Below, piece by piece: positions 7,674 through 15,511 of a DNA stretch of 25,839 nucleotides; the stretch's first letter is position 1; each line of letters begins with the position of its first letter. A program made the translations under genes and the position numbers. The DNA is taken from NCBI GenBank assembly GCA_964386865.1, contig CAYLUN010000078.1, positions 1-25,839 on the forward strand. Direction: 5' to 3'. Source of the DNA: CAYLUN01 sp964386865. Its GTDB lineage: Bacteria > Verrucomicrobiota > Kiritimatiellia > RFP12 > UBA1067. The notes below the pieces were generated by a model that was not told the origin of the DNA, did not search any database, and was given only the letters and a program-made list of their open reading frames with translations.

Positions 7674-7781
7674 TTGCGGTGGGGACGGCAGCCCCTGCCG
7701 TCCGCCTGCCCCGACCCTGCCTGCCGTGGACGCCCGGCGCTCACCTGCGCCCGCGGCAGGCGGGACGCGCCCCTACCGCAA
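7674..7781. repeat. Palindromic intergenic element with hairpin core
   Basis: TTGCGGTGGGG at 7674-7684 is an imperfect inverted match to CCCCTACCGCAA at 7770-7781, enclosing about 108 bp. Inside is a perfect 9-bp hairpin, GGACGGCAG (7683-7691) and CTGCCGTCC (7695-7703), with loop CCC. It sits between the sulfatase stop (7820) and the glycosidase start (7663), so it could tune read-through inside the operon. The same hairpin recurs at 22290-22311. Confidence 0.65.
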
Positions 7782-7819
7782 CCGCACAGCACCGCTGCTG
7801 CACGCGTAGGCTTCCTTGT

Positions 7820-9235
7820 TCACCGCATGCCTCCGTGCGGCCCGACTAGAGTCCGCCACCGCGACGCAACGTCGTCGAACCACACCTCGTATTGCGCCTT
7901 CATGTTCGCGACGATGTCGGCGTGTGCGGCAGCCACGTCGTTCGTCTCGCCGGGGTCGGCCGCGAGGTCGTAAAGCTCGTGGCGCGGCGGGCCGTCAATG
8001 CTGCGCGCGCCACGGCCCTGCAGGCGGCACAGCTCGGCGTAGCGGTTGCGGATGTGCTGTTGGTTCGGCGCGTCCATGCCGCACGGCTGAACAAGCTTCC
8101 AGCGCTCGGCCACCGCCGCGAAGGCGTGGCCGCGGCGCGGCACCTGTCCGCTGTCCCACTGGAAGAAGAGCGTGCGGGCCGGCCAGGCGGCGGTCGGGTC
8201 TTTCAGCAGCGGCAGCAGGCTGACGCCGTCGAGTTTCGGTTCGGCGTTCACAGGCTGGCCGCAAGCCTCCAGCACCGTTGGCAACACGTCGATGTGCGCC
8301 GCGAGGCGCGTGACCGTTGCCGGGCTCTTGAAGCCCGCCGGCCAGCGCATGAAGCACGGCACGCGGATGCCGTTCTCGTAGACCGTACCCTTCAAGCCGT
8401 GCTGGCCGGCCATGTGGCGGTCGAGCGGCGCGGAGCCGGAACAGGGGCCGTTGTCCGAGGTGAAGAGCAGCAGCGTATTGTCTTCCAGCCCCAGCTCCTT
8501 CAGCGTTGCGCGCACCCGGCCGAAGCTCGCGTCCACGCTGCGGATCATGCCGTAGATCTTCTTCGTGCTATCCGCCAGGCCGAGCGCGTCGTATTCTGCA
8601 GCCAGCTCCGGCTTGACCACGAGCGGCGTGTGGATGAGGTTGGCCGGCAGGTAGACGAAGAACGGCTTGTCGCGGCGTGCTTTGATGAACCGGACCGCCG
8701 CATCCGTGAAGATGTCCATGCAGTAGCCGGCCTGCTTCTCGGGCTTGCCGTTATGCAGGAGCGTCGGGTCGAAGTACTGCTTACCGGGCAGGGCCGGACC
8801 ACGGAAGGTCAGCGCCTCGTCGAAGCCCTGATCGTTCGGGCCGCGCCCGGCGTCGTCGCCCAGATGCCACTTGCCGAAGATGCCGGTCGCATAGCCGGCC
8901 TTGCGCAGTCGCTCGGCGAGCGTCCTCTCCGCCGCGTCCATCTTGGTGGCCTCGCCGAAGACGTCGGCGACGCCGGTGCGGAAGTTGTAGCGGCCCGTCA
9001 TGAGCGACGCCCGCGTGGGCGAGCAGACCGGGCTGACATGGAACGAGTCGAGCGTCACGGCGTCGCGGGCGAACGCGTCGAGGTGCGGCGTCTTGACCTG
9101 CGCGTTGCCGTGGCAGGCCAAGTCCCCGTAGCCCAGGTCGTCCGCCAAAAACAGGATGACGTTCGGCGGCGCAGCTTGGCCGCGCAGAGACAGCCCCAGC
9201 GCCAAGGCCAGCGGCAGCCGAGCGAGGGCGCTCAC
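7820..9235 (-). CDS. Exported S1-family sulfatase (CSPTR, type I)
   Basis: Arylsulfatase-type sulfate ester hydrolase of 471 aa. A short signal peptide (1-21) precedes PNVILFLADDLGYGD (24-38) with calcium ligands Asp32-Asp33. The maturation motif is canonical, C71-S-P-T-R75, followed by ASLMTGR. GKWHLGDD and FTSDNGPCSG blocks carry further conserved metal and substrate residues. It starts with GTG at 9235, whose first bases overlap the TGA stop of the epimerase (GTGA at 9232-9235), so translation is probably coupled. Its relationship to the other two sulfatases is distant outside the motifs, which suggests different positional specificity. Second gene of the galM-sulfatase-glycosidase operon. 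Confidence 0.93.
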   Translation of the reverse strand: MSALARLPLALALGLSLRGQAAPPNVILFLADDLGYGDLACHGNAQVKTPHLDAFARDAVTLDSFHVSPVCSPTRASLMTGRYNFRTGVADVFGEATKMDAAERTLAERLRKAGYATGIFGKWHLGDDAGRGPNDQGFDEALTFRGPALPGKQYFDPTLLHNGKPEKQAGYCMDIFTDAAVRFIKARRDKPFFVYLPANLIHTPLVVKPELAAEYDALGLADSTKKIYGMIRSVDASFGRVRATLKELGLEDNTLLLFTSDNGPCSGSAPLDRHMAGQHGLKGTVYENGIRVPCFMRWPAGFKSPATVTRLAAHIDVLPTVLEACGQPVNAEPKLDGVSLLPLLKDPTAAWPARTLFFQWDSGQVPRRGHAFAAVAERWKLVQPCGMDAPNQQHIRNRYAELCRLQGRGARSIDGPPRHELYDLAADPGETNDVAAAHADIVANMKAQYEVWFDDVASRWRTLVGPHGGMR

Positions 9236-10440
9236 GGCCGCACCAGCTCCGCGCCCTGCGACAGCCGCTGCACGGCGCCCGCCGCGCCTTGCACGGAGAA
9301 CCGGTACACGGTCGTGCTCGCGAAGGTCTGCCCTGGGCGCAGGATCGTGGACGGGAAGTTCGGGTGGTTGACTGAGTCCGGATAGTGCTGGGTCTCGAAG
9401 CAGAAGGCGTTGTGCTTGAGATCCGCGACGTCCGTTCGCGGCTTGCCGTCCCGGAAGTAACGCTTGCCGGTATAGAACTGCATACCCGGCTGGTCGGTGT
9501 AGACGTGCAGCGCGCGGCCGCTGGCAGGCCCGTAGGCCCAGGCCGCGAGCGCGAGCGGCTTGCCGCCGCCGCGCAGCACATAGTTGTGGTCATAGCCGGT
9601 GAAGGGCGGCGCGAGCTGCGCGAGCCGCGAGCCGATCGCCGTCGGCGCGGTAAAGTCCAGCGGCGTGCCCTTGACCTCGGCGAGCGCGCCGGTCGGAATA
9701 AGAAGGTCGTCGACGGCCGTGGTCCGGTCGGAGGCGATCCACACCACGGTGTCGGTCACGTCGCCCTCGCCCGCCAAGTTGAAGTAAGCGTGGTTGGTCA
9801 GGTTGAGCGGCGTGGGCTTGTCGGCCGTGGCCGCGTAGTCGAGCCGCAGCTCGTTGTCATCCGTGAGCGTGTAGGTCACCGCGACGTCGACCGTGCCGGG
9901 GAAGCCGTCGTCGCCGTCCGGACTGCGGTGCCGGAAGCGCACGGAGGCTTCGCTCGCGCCAACTGGCTGCGCCTCGCCCCGCCAGACCGCCAGGGCGAAG
10001 GCCTTCTTACCGCCGTGCAGAAAGTGCGGGCCGCGGTTGGTGATCACCTGATAGTCGGTGCCGTCCAGCGTAAACCGTCCGCGGTTGATGCGGTTGGCGT
10101 AGCGGCCGATCACGGCGGCGCCGGCGTTGTAGCCGCCGAGATAGGCCTCCAGCGTGTCGCCGCCCAGCACGACCTTCGCCAGCTTGCCGTCGCGGTCCGG
10201 CGCCCACACGCCCGTGATCGTGGCGCCGCGCTCCATGACCGTCACGCGCATCCCGTTCGCGTTGCGCAGCGTGAAGAGCTGCACCGCCTCGCCGTCCGGC
10301 GTGCAGCCGAACGCGCGCGCTTCGACGCGCGTCAGCGCCTCCGCCTTCGCCGCTCCGGCTGCAGCGGCTAAAAGAACGGCCGCCAAGGCCGAGCCGACCC
10401 CATTAACGAAACGATGAGAAGATGGCAGACTCACATGCAT
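9232..10440 (-). CDS. galM: Exported aldose 1-epimerase (mutarotase)
   Basis: Interconverts alpha and beta anomers of aldoses such as galactose. 402 aa, longer than cytoplasmic GalM (about 340) because of an N-terminal signal peptide (about 1-33, ending AKA). Substrate residues Asn116-Arg117-like in RYANRINRG, GPHFLHGG (His139, His142), catalytic His217 in NHAYFNL and catalytic Glu349 in CFETQHYPDS are all present. AGGAG lies seven bases before the ATG at 10440, with a candidate promoter upstream. First gene of an operon with a sulfatase and a GH5-like glycosidase, consistent with handling sugar released outside the cytoplasm. Paralogous exported mutarotases are common in saccharolytic bacteria, so the sugar may not be galactose. 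Confidence 0.95.
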   Translation of the reverse strand: MHVSLPSSHRFVNGVGSALAAVLLAAAAGAAKAEALTRVEARAFGCTPDGEAVQLFTLRNANGMRVTVMERGATITGVWAPDRDGKLAKVVLGGDTLEAYLGGYNAGAAVIGRYANRINRGRFTLDGTDYQVITNRGPHFLHGGKKAFALAVWRGEAQPVGASEASVRFRHRSPDGDDGFPGTVDVAVTYTLTDDNELRLDYAATADKPTPLNLTNHAYFNLAGEGDVTDTVVWIASDRTTAVDDLLIPTGALAEVKGTPLDFTAPTAIGSRLAQLAPPFTGYDHNYVLRGGGKPLALAAWAYGPASGRALHVYTDQPGMQFYTGKRYFRDGKPRTDVADLKHNAFCFETQHYPDSVNHPNFPSTILRPGQTFASTTVYRFSVQGAAGAVQRLSQGAELVRP

Positions 10441-10479
10441 GTGGGCGCTCCTGTTTCACGTGTTTCTGTGCTGAGCGAC

Positions 10480-10509
10480 ATCATACCACCGCGCGCGCGC
10501 GCCCGACAA
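10480..10509 (-). promoter_or_regulatory. Candidate galM promoter with alternating-GC spacer
   Basis: On the minus strand, TTGTCG (10509-10504) and TATGAT (10485-10480) are separated by 18 bases. The -10 is preceded by TGG. The spacer includes a 13-base alternating CG tract (10490-10502). The start codon at 10440 would leave a leader of about 33 bases containing the AGGAG site. The match to the sigma-70 consensus is good but untested. Confidence 0.42.
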
Positions 10510-10689
10510 CGCCGTTCTGAGGGTGAAGGACATTCCGGTTGGTGGCAGGGGGCACGCGCGCTGGACGACATCTTTCTGTACGTCAATCTGACGTGGTAGG
10601 CGCTCTTGGCTACGCCCCTACTCGCTTTTGAATTATTGAGATTGAAAAGAGGCGTATGGCAAAAGGCGGCGATATTTAGGAGCCCGGCA

Positions 10690-10718
10690 TTGACGGGCGG
10701 ATCCTGAGGCCGTATGCT
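10690..10718 (+). promoter_or_regulatory. Candidate promoter for the AIM24-family gene
   Basis: TTGACG at 10690-10695 (5 of 6 to consensus) and TATGCT at 10713-10718 (4 of 6) are exactly 17 bases apart. Transcription would start near 10725, giving a leader of about 95 bases before the ATG at 10819. Confidence 0.45.
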
Positions 10719-10818
10719 GGAACCGCTTTCCGGTCGTCAAAGCAAGACCGCCCGGGCGGACAGGCGCGTGTGCGCCGGTACGGCGAGTAGTGCAAGGCCG
10801 GATGTGCACGGAGGTTCT

Positions 10819-11604
10819 ATGAAGTGTCATGAGGTCGATTACGAGATTATCGGCGACGACTTGCAGGTAGTAGAGGTCGAGCTTGATCCAGGCGAAACGA
10901 TAATTGCCGAGGCCGGCGCCATGAACTGGATGGACGACGGTATCCGTTTCGAGGCAAAAATGGGTGACGGGTCGCAGCCGGACAAAGGGCTTTTCGGCAA
11001 GCTGGTCGATGCGGGCAAACGCGCCGTCATGGGGGAGTCGCTTTTCATCACGCACTTCACAAATACAGCGTCGGGAAAGCGCCGCGTCGCCTTCGGCGCC
11101 CCCTACCCCGGGAAGATCATGGCCATCGATCTCAAAGCCATCGGCGGTGAGCTGATCTGCCAGAAGGATTCTTTTCTGTGCGCGGCCCTCGGAACTGAAA
11201 TCGGCATCACGCTGGTGAAGAAGTTCGGCGCCGGGCTCTTCGGTGGCGAGGGGTTCATCCTCGAGCGGCTGCGCGGCGACGGCATGGTCTTCTTGCACGC
11301 AGGCGGAACCATCGTCAGAAAACAGCTCGCCGGCCAGACGCTCCGCGTCGACACGGGTTGCATCGTCTCCTTTACGCCGGGCATCAGCTACGATATCGAG
11401 CGGGCGGGTAATCTGAAGTCGATGTTCTTCGGCGGCGAGGGCGTTTTCTTGGCGACCCTGCGAGGCAACGGCGAGGTCATGCTCCAGAGCCTGCCCTTCG
11501 CCCGCCTGGCTGACCGGGTGCTCCAGAACGCCAAGTCCACCGGTCAGCACAAAGACGAAGGGTCGGTCCTTGGCGGACTGGGGCGAATGATCAGCGGGAA
11601 CTGA
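10819..11604 (+). CDS. TIGR00266 / AIM24-family protein
   Basis: A 261-aa soluble protein of the TIGR00266 family, which shares the AIM24 fold with a mitochondrial biogenesis protein and the TRAP-like beta-sandwich. Family hallmarks include the N-terminal YEIIGDDLQVVEVEL strand, GETIIAEAGAMNWMDDGI, the glycine-rich FGAGLFGGEGFILERLRGDG, FLHAGGTIV, and the repeat GGEGVFLATLRGNGEVMLQS. No signal peptide or membrane helix. The frame is open from 10714, but the ATG at 10819 is preferred: GGAGG lies four bases upstream and family homology begins exactly there. It stands alone between oppositely oriented genes. The molecular function of bacterial members is not established; I assign none. Confidence 0.92.
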   Translation: MKCHEVDYEIIGDDLQVVEVELDPGETIIAEAGAMNWMDDGIRFEAKMGDGSQPDKGLFGKLVDAGKRAVMGESLFITHFTNTASGKRRVAFGAPYPGKIMAIDLKAIGGELICQKDSFLCAALGTEIGITLVKKFGAGLFGGEGFILERLRGDGMVFLHAGGTIVRKQLAGQTLRVDTGCIVSFTPGISYDIERAGNLKSMFFGGEGVFLATLRGNGEVMLQSLPFARLADRVLQNAKSTGQHKDEGSVLGGLGRMISGN

Positions 11605-11647
11605 TTGATTAGGCCTGCGGGCGCACGATGCGACGCACGGCATACTC

Positions 11648-12997
11648 TCAGCCCACCTGCGGGTGCTGCCAGGGCGCGCGGTAGGCCCGCTGCAGCAGCG
11701 CCGTGGCCTCTTGGTCGCCGGTCACCTCGCGCTTCGTCGGATCGTACGACAGCGGGCGGCCCAGCTTCAAGGCGACGTTGGCGAGGATGCAGCTCGCGGT
11801 CGAGATGTGGCCCTGCTCGATATCCGCGATGGGGCGTCCCCGCTTCTCGACGGCGGCGAGGAAATCGAGCATGTGCCTGCGCGTGGCGGGCGCAGCGTTC
11901 AGCTCGATCCCCTTCTCCGTCACGTCTTCCGGGTACTGTTCTTTTTCGAAGAGACAGTCGAAATGGATCGGGCTGGCCTTCTTGTCCAGCGGGATGAAGT
12001 CGGCTCGCATGGTGCTGGCCTTGAGCATGCCCTTGTCGCCGTGAAGCGTGAGCGCCCACGGGTAGTCGGGGTCGGGAGGAGAGCCCCACGAGCGGTGCTG
12101 CCACGTCAGCGTCAGCCCGTCGTACTCGAAGGTGGCGCTCTGCGTGTCCGCGATGTTCGACTTCCCGTCCTTCTGCACGAAGATGCCGCCGGACGAGCTG
12201 ACGCGCCGGGGCCAGCCCAGCCCGAGCATCCAGCGGGCCGTGTCGAACATGTGAACGCACATGTCGCCCATAATGCCGTTGCCGTATTCCATGAACGTCC
12301 GCCACCAGCGCTTGTGCGGCAGGCCGTCGTACGGCCGCAGCGGCGCGGGCCCAGACCACAGCTCGTAGTCGAGGAAATCCGGCACGGGCTGCACGTCCGG
12401 ATTCCCGTTCGCGCGCATGTGGTGGTAGCAGCACATATCCACGTGGGCGACTTTTCCGAGCAGGCCGGACTCCACGATTTTCTGCTTGGCGTCGATGAGA
12501 TGCGGCGTGCTCTTGCGCTGCGTGCCGACCTGCACCACGCGCCCGTGTTTGCGTGCGGCCGCGACCATCGCCTCGCCTTCCAGCACATCCACGCTGATCG
12601 GCTTCTGCACGTAGACGTCGGCGCCGGCCTCAACCGCCGCGATCATCTGCAGCGCGTGCCAGTGGTCGGGCGTCCCGATGAGCACGAGGTCAAAGTTCTT
12701 TTTGCTGAGCAGCTCGCGGTAGTCGGCGAACGCGGGCGGCGGCGTTTGGAGCTTCTGACGCTGGCACACCAGCGCGCTGGCAGCCGCGAGCTGCTGGCGG
12801 TCGGGATCGCAGAGCGCGACGACCTCCACCGGGGCGACTTGAAGCAGGCGCAGCAGGTCGCTGGTCCCATACCACCCGCACCCGATGAGCGCGACGCGGT
12901 ATTTCTTGGCCGCCGCCTGGGCGAACAACGCCGGCGCGTGCAAGCCAGCGCCTGCGGCTGCCGCGGCGTTTAAGAACTGCTTTCGGGTGAGGTTCAT
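11648..12997 (-). CDS. Exported Gfo/Idh/MocA-family oxidoreductase
   Basis: NAD(P)-dependent sugar-type oxidoreductase, 449 aa. The ATG at 12997 is preferred over the GTG at 13006 because AAAGGTGG is then correctly spaced. An N-terminal TRKQFLNAAAAAGAG (4-18) resembles a Tat signal with Arg-Lys in place of Arg-Arg. The Rossmann motif IGCGWYG lies at 38-44, CDPD at 63-66, and PDHWHAL near 110-116. The usual EKP catalytic-region motif is QKP (131-133). The C-terminal alpha/beta domain has GNGIMGDMCVHMFD, which includes the substrate-side histidine typical of the family. Like glucose-fructose oxidoreductase, an exported member probably holds its cofactor tightly. It is monocistronic, convergent with the AIM24-family gene (43 bases apart). 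Substrate unknown. Confidence 0.9.
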   Translation of the reverse strand: MNLTRKQFLNAAAAAGAGLHAPALFAQAAAKKYRVALIGCGWYGTSDLLRLLQVAPVEVVALCDPDRQQLAAASALVCQRQKLQTPPPAFADYRELLSKKNFDLVLIGTPDHWHALQMIAAVEAGADVYVQKPISVDVLEGEAMVAAARKHGRVVQVGTQRKSTPHLIDAKQKIVESGLLGKVAHVDMCCYHHMRANGNPDVQPVPDFLDYELWSGPAPLRPYDGLPHKRWWRTFMEYGNGIMGDMCVHMFDTARWMLGLGWPRRVSSSGGIFVQKDGKSNIADTQSATFEYDGLTLTWQHRSWGSPPDPDYPWALTLHGDKGMLKASTMRADFIPLDKKASPIHFDCLFEKEQYPEDVTEKGIELNAAPATRRHMLDFLAAVEKRGRPIADIEQGHISTASCILANVALKLGRPLSYDPTKREVTGDQEATALLQRAYRAPWQHPQVG

Positions 12998-13091
12998 AGC
13001 AACCACCTTTCTGTGGGGAAAACGGGGCTCAGCGCGCTCCGCTGCATGCCGGTACTTTGCACATTTTTTGCGCGCGTCGCAAGCACGAATC

Positions 13092-13114
13092 GGCCGACCC
13101 TAAGCTCGCCGGCC
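13092..13114 (-). terminator. Weak stem-loop after the ThuA-PmoA operon
   Basis: On the minus strand, GGCCGGC (13114-13108) pairs with GTCGGCC (13098-13092), seven pairs including one G-T, around a nine-base loop. It starts seven bases beyond the stop codon of the truncated oxidoreductase at 13121. No T-tract follows, so the call is tentative. Confidence 0.28.
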
Positions 13115-13120
13115 ACAATC

Positions 13121-13517
13121 CTATTCCAGCGGCAGGGCGACCGGCGCGCGGGTCTGATAACAGGTCTGAGCGGCGAAGACGATCTCGTGTGTCTTGACGG
13201 CGTCGGCCAGATTGCAGTGCGATTCGCGGTCCGCCAGAATGCAATCGACGAAGTGGTCGATCTCGCCTTGGAAGGGATGGTGCCTCACGTCGGAGCTTTC
13301 CGGCCCGATGTCGTTCAGGGCCTCCCACGCCTTCGGCTCGGAGCGTTCGGGCGTCCAGATGCGGTTGCCTTTCAGCGTCCCCCTGTCGCCGAAGATGCTG
13401 ACGGGAAACGCGTAGGGCTGGACGCACTCGAAGTCGACGGATACCTTACCGAGGACGCCGTTCGAGAAGCGCACCAGCGCGATCTCGAGGCCCGGATATG
13501 GAACCTCCCCCTCTTCG
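13121..13517 (-). pseudogene. 5'-truncated Gfo/Idh/MocA oxidoreductase remnant
   Basis: About 132 codons encode only the C-terminal part of a Gfo/Idh/MocA protein: a GLEIALVRFSNG strand, GKVSVDFECV, then FPVSIFGDRGTLKGNR and a final helical part ending in PVALPLE. These are the beta-sheet strands and dimer face of the second domain. The Rossmann domain, cofactor motif and QKP/EKP region are missing. Family similarity begins within a few bases of the TGA stop of the preceding PmoA-like gene (13518-13520), so the junction is sharp. The frame remains open upstream only as an out-of-phase shadow of that gene. There is no start codon with a ribosome binding site before the similarity begins. I infer a deletion or rearrangement that removed the first two-thirds. 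The intact frame suggests the event is recent. Confidence 0.75.
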
Positions 13518-14477
13518 TCACTTCTTCGCGTCGGCGTAGTCGGCCCACAGCCGCTGGAGCGCCGCCTCGTCGGCGGCGCCCGCAAGCACTACGACGCGGA
13601 ACTTCAGCGTCAGCGGCGCGTCCCGCGTCAGCGCGTACGCGGTGCCCTTCGACGGGAAGGTCGGCTGCAGCCAGTTCAGATTTGGGAACTGGACCCAGTC
13701 GCCGGGATACTCCGGGTTGGCCGGGGCTTGAAGCAGGACCACGCTCACGGGCTGTTGGCCCGCAGGCGGTACGCCCGCCAGGCAGGCCCACGCCTGACGC
13801 GGCGTCTGGTTGGTGTCGCCGGTGTGCGTCACGATCTTCTGGCCGGCCCGCGCCGAGAGCCGCACGTTGAAGCCGCCGTAGTGGGCCTGCCCGCGCCGAG
13901 CCAGCATCACGCCGTCCGCCAGCGCCTCGAAGCGGAACGCGAAGTCGATGACGCGCCGCTGCTCCTGCTCGCGCCACACGGTGATGGTGGCGTGCTCGTT
14001 GACGACCGGCTCCGCGTCGCCCCACTTCCACTCGTTCTCGGCCTCGAGCACGGCGCACGCGTCCGTGGCCTCTTTGCGGACGATGCGCACCGGCCGTGCG
14101 AACACGCCCTGCAGCGCGTGCAGGTCGCGCGTCTCGCCTTTCCAGGTCACCTCCGGCCACGCCCAGTAAAGGCCGCGGTGGTGCGGATGATCCGGCGAGT
14201 AGTCCTGGGTCAGGATCTCGCCCTCCGGCCCGTACAGCGGGTGGACATAGTCGCTGCGCGGCACGGCGTACTTGCCGGTCACGCCGGCCGGCACGGGCAC
14301 AGCCGCGAAGTTGTAGGTCAGGATCGGACGCGCGCCGTCGGTGATCGTAAAGCGGCCCGTTGTCGTATCTTCGAGGATCGCGAGCCCCTCCGCCGCCTGT
14401 GCGGCGCTGGCCACCAGCATAAGCAGGGCCGTGCCCGCGCACCGTCTGAGCAAGGACTCAACTGTAATAGCCTGCAT
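13518..14477 (-). CDS. PmoA-like (DUF6807-type) exported protein
   Basis: 319 aa. The family is annotated as methane oxygenase PmoA-like, but this name comes from weak similarity and says nothing reliable about activity; members are typical of PVC and Bacteroidota carbohydrate loci. An N-terminal signal peptide covers about 1-28 (AQA/AE). The conserved family block HPLYGPEGEILTQD is followed by SPDHPHHRGLYWAW (about residues 93-106), whose clustered histidines suggest metal or substrate binding. VNEHATITVW and HYGGFNVRLS match later family strands. The start at 14477 overlaps the end of the URO-D-like gene by 20 bases, a sign of coupled translation. Fourth gene of the operon that begins with the ThuA-domain gene. 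Confidence 0.83.
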   Translation of the reverse strand: MQAITVESLLRRCAGTALLMLVASAAQAAEGLAILEDTTTGRFTITDGARPILTYNFAAVPVPAGVTGKYAVPRSDYVHPLYGPEGEILTQDYSPDHPHHRGLYWAWPEVTWKGETRDLHALQGVFARPVRIVRKEATDACAVLEAENEWKWGDAEPVVNEHATITVWREQEQRRVIDFAFRFEALADGVMLARRGQAHYGGFNVRLSARAGQKIVTHTGDTNQTPRQAWACLAGVPPAGQQPVSVVLLQAPANPEYPGDWVQFPNLNWLQPTFPSKGTAYALTRDAPLTLKFRVVVLAGAADEAALQRLWADYADAKK

Positions 14478-15507
14478 AACGTTCCATCGCCTCCATCAGC
14501 GCTTTCACGTTTTCGAGCGGGACTCCGGGATAGAGCCCGTAGATCATCATCAGCCCGCCCTCCGGGCTACCTAGCTTCTCCACCTCGTCGCGGATCAGCG
14601 CGTCGATCTGCGCGGGCGTGCCGAACCGCGTCACGCTCTGCCGGTCCACGTCCAGGTCGACGCACACGCGACCCTTGAGCGTGCCGGCTATCCAGTCGAG
14701 GCCGTTGACGAGATCTTGGAGGTTCAGAACTTCCACGCCCCCGTCGATCAGGTCTTCGGCCAACGTCCGGATGTCGCCGTCGGAGTGCATGTGGATGATG
14801 CAGCCGGCCTCGCGAGCCGGCGCGATCAGGCGCTGATACGACGGCTTGACGTAGGCGCGGAAGTAGTCCGGCGAGACCATTGGGCCGCTCTGCATGCCCA
14901 GATCCTCGGGGTAGGACATCCACTCCGCGCCAGCCGCAACGTACCGTTTGACCAGCTCGAGGTTGAAGGCCTCCAGCATCTCGCTGCGCCTCGCCAGCCT
15001 CGGCTCGCCGTCGGCCATGTCGAACAGCAGGTTCACGTAGCCGCGGATGTCGCATAGTTGCATGAAGGTGTGGCCGTGCCGCAGCGACGCCACCGCCAGC
15101 TCGCCGCACGCTTTGGCCGCACGCAGCTTGTCGGCCACCCGGCTCCAGTCGACCGGAACCAGTCCGTCCGTGAGCTCGGGATCAGGCGGCGCGCAGGCGT
15201 CGAACGCGGCCCAGTCCGCCAGCGGATGCTCAGTCACGCAACCGGTGATGCCGTCTGTGGAGGTGGCCCAGACGCAGCCCCACGGGTCACGGTACGGATG
15301 GTCTTTTCGCTGAACGGGAGAGAAGACGGGGCGCACAGGCTGCGCCGGATCGAACTCCGGAAACAGCAGCGGCTGCGCCGCCATCAGCTCCTGCAAGGCG
15401 CCGGGCGCATAGTGCTTCCAGCAGGCCCCGTTGATGTGGAAGGCCATCGGGATCCGCTCAGGCTTCTCAAACCGCACCGTCCGCCGCAGGTTCTCGCCTC
15501 TCGTCAT
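14458..15507 (-). CDS. Uroporphyrinogen decarboxylase / MtaA-CmuA-superfamily protein
   Basis: 349 aa, no signal peptide, hence cytoplasmic. The fold family includes HemE and the corrinoid-dependent methyltransferases MtaA/MtbA/CmuA. RPxxRPVRFEKPERIP-type N-terminus (TRGENLRRTVRFEKPERIPM), LCDIRGYVNLLFDM, IHMHSDGDIRTLAEDLIDGGVEVLNLQD and the closing MIYGLYPGVPLENVKALMEAM are hallmarks of the non-HemE branch. In true methyltransferases a HxCx(n)C zinc site is expected. Here IHMHSDGD supplies His residues, and I see no clear Cys partner nearby, so methyl-transfer activity is uncertain. It starts four bases after the oxidoreductase stop and overlaps the PmoA-like gene, so it belongs firmly to the ThuA operon. 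No corrinoid protein gene is present in the window. HemE itself is unlikely. Confidence 0.82.
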   Translation of the reverse strand: MTRGENLRRTVRFEKPERIPMAFHINGACWKHYAPGALQELMAAQPLLFPEFDPAQPVRPVFSPVQRKDHPYRDPWGCVWATSTDGITGCVTEHPLADWAAFDACAPPDPELTDGLVPVDWSRVADKLRAAKACGELAVASLRHGHTFMQLCDIRGYVNLLFDMADGEPRLARRSEMLEAFNLELVKRYVAAGAEWMSYPEDLGMQSGPMVSPDYFRAYVKPSYQRLIAPAREAGCIIHMHSDGDIRTLAEDLIDGGVEVLNLQDLVNGLDWIAGTLKGRVCVDLDVDRQSVTRFGTPAQIDALIRDEVEKLGSPEGGLMMIYGLYPGVPLENVKALMEAMERYAGYYS

Positions 15508-15511
15508 CGGA

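Larger units (their letters stand above)
10441..10818. other. Divergent intergenic region, 378 bp
   Basis: It separates galM (minus) from the AIM24-family gene (plus) and holds a candidate promoter for each (10480-10509 and 10690-10718). Bases around 10600-10690 are relatively AT-rich. I see no convincing gene in it; open frames here are short and lack ribosome binding sites. Confidence 0.6.

Noticed and set aside
7892..9385. Plus-strand open frame of 497 codons opposite a sulfatase and the end of galM; similar long frames lie opposite most minus-strand genes and opposite pbpC.
   Set aside because: These are codon-bias shadows. The opposite strands encode intact, motif-complete enzymes, and the shadows lack ribosome binding sites and domains.
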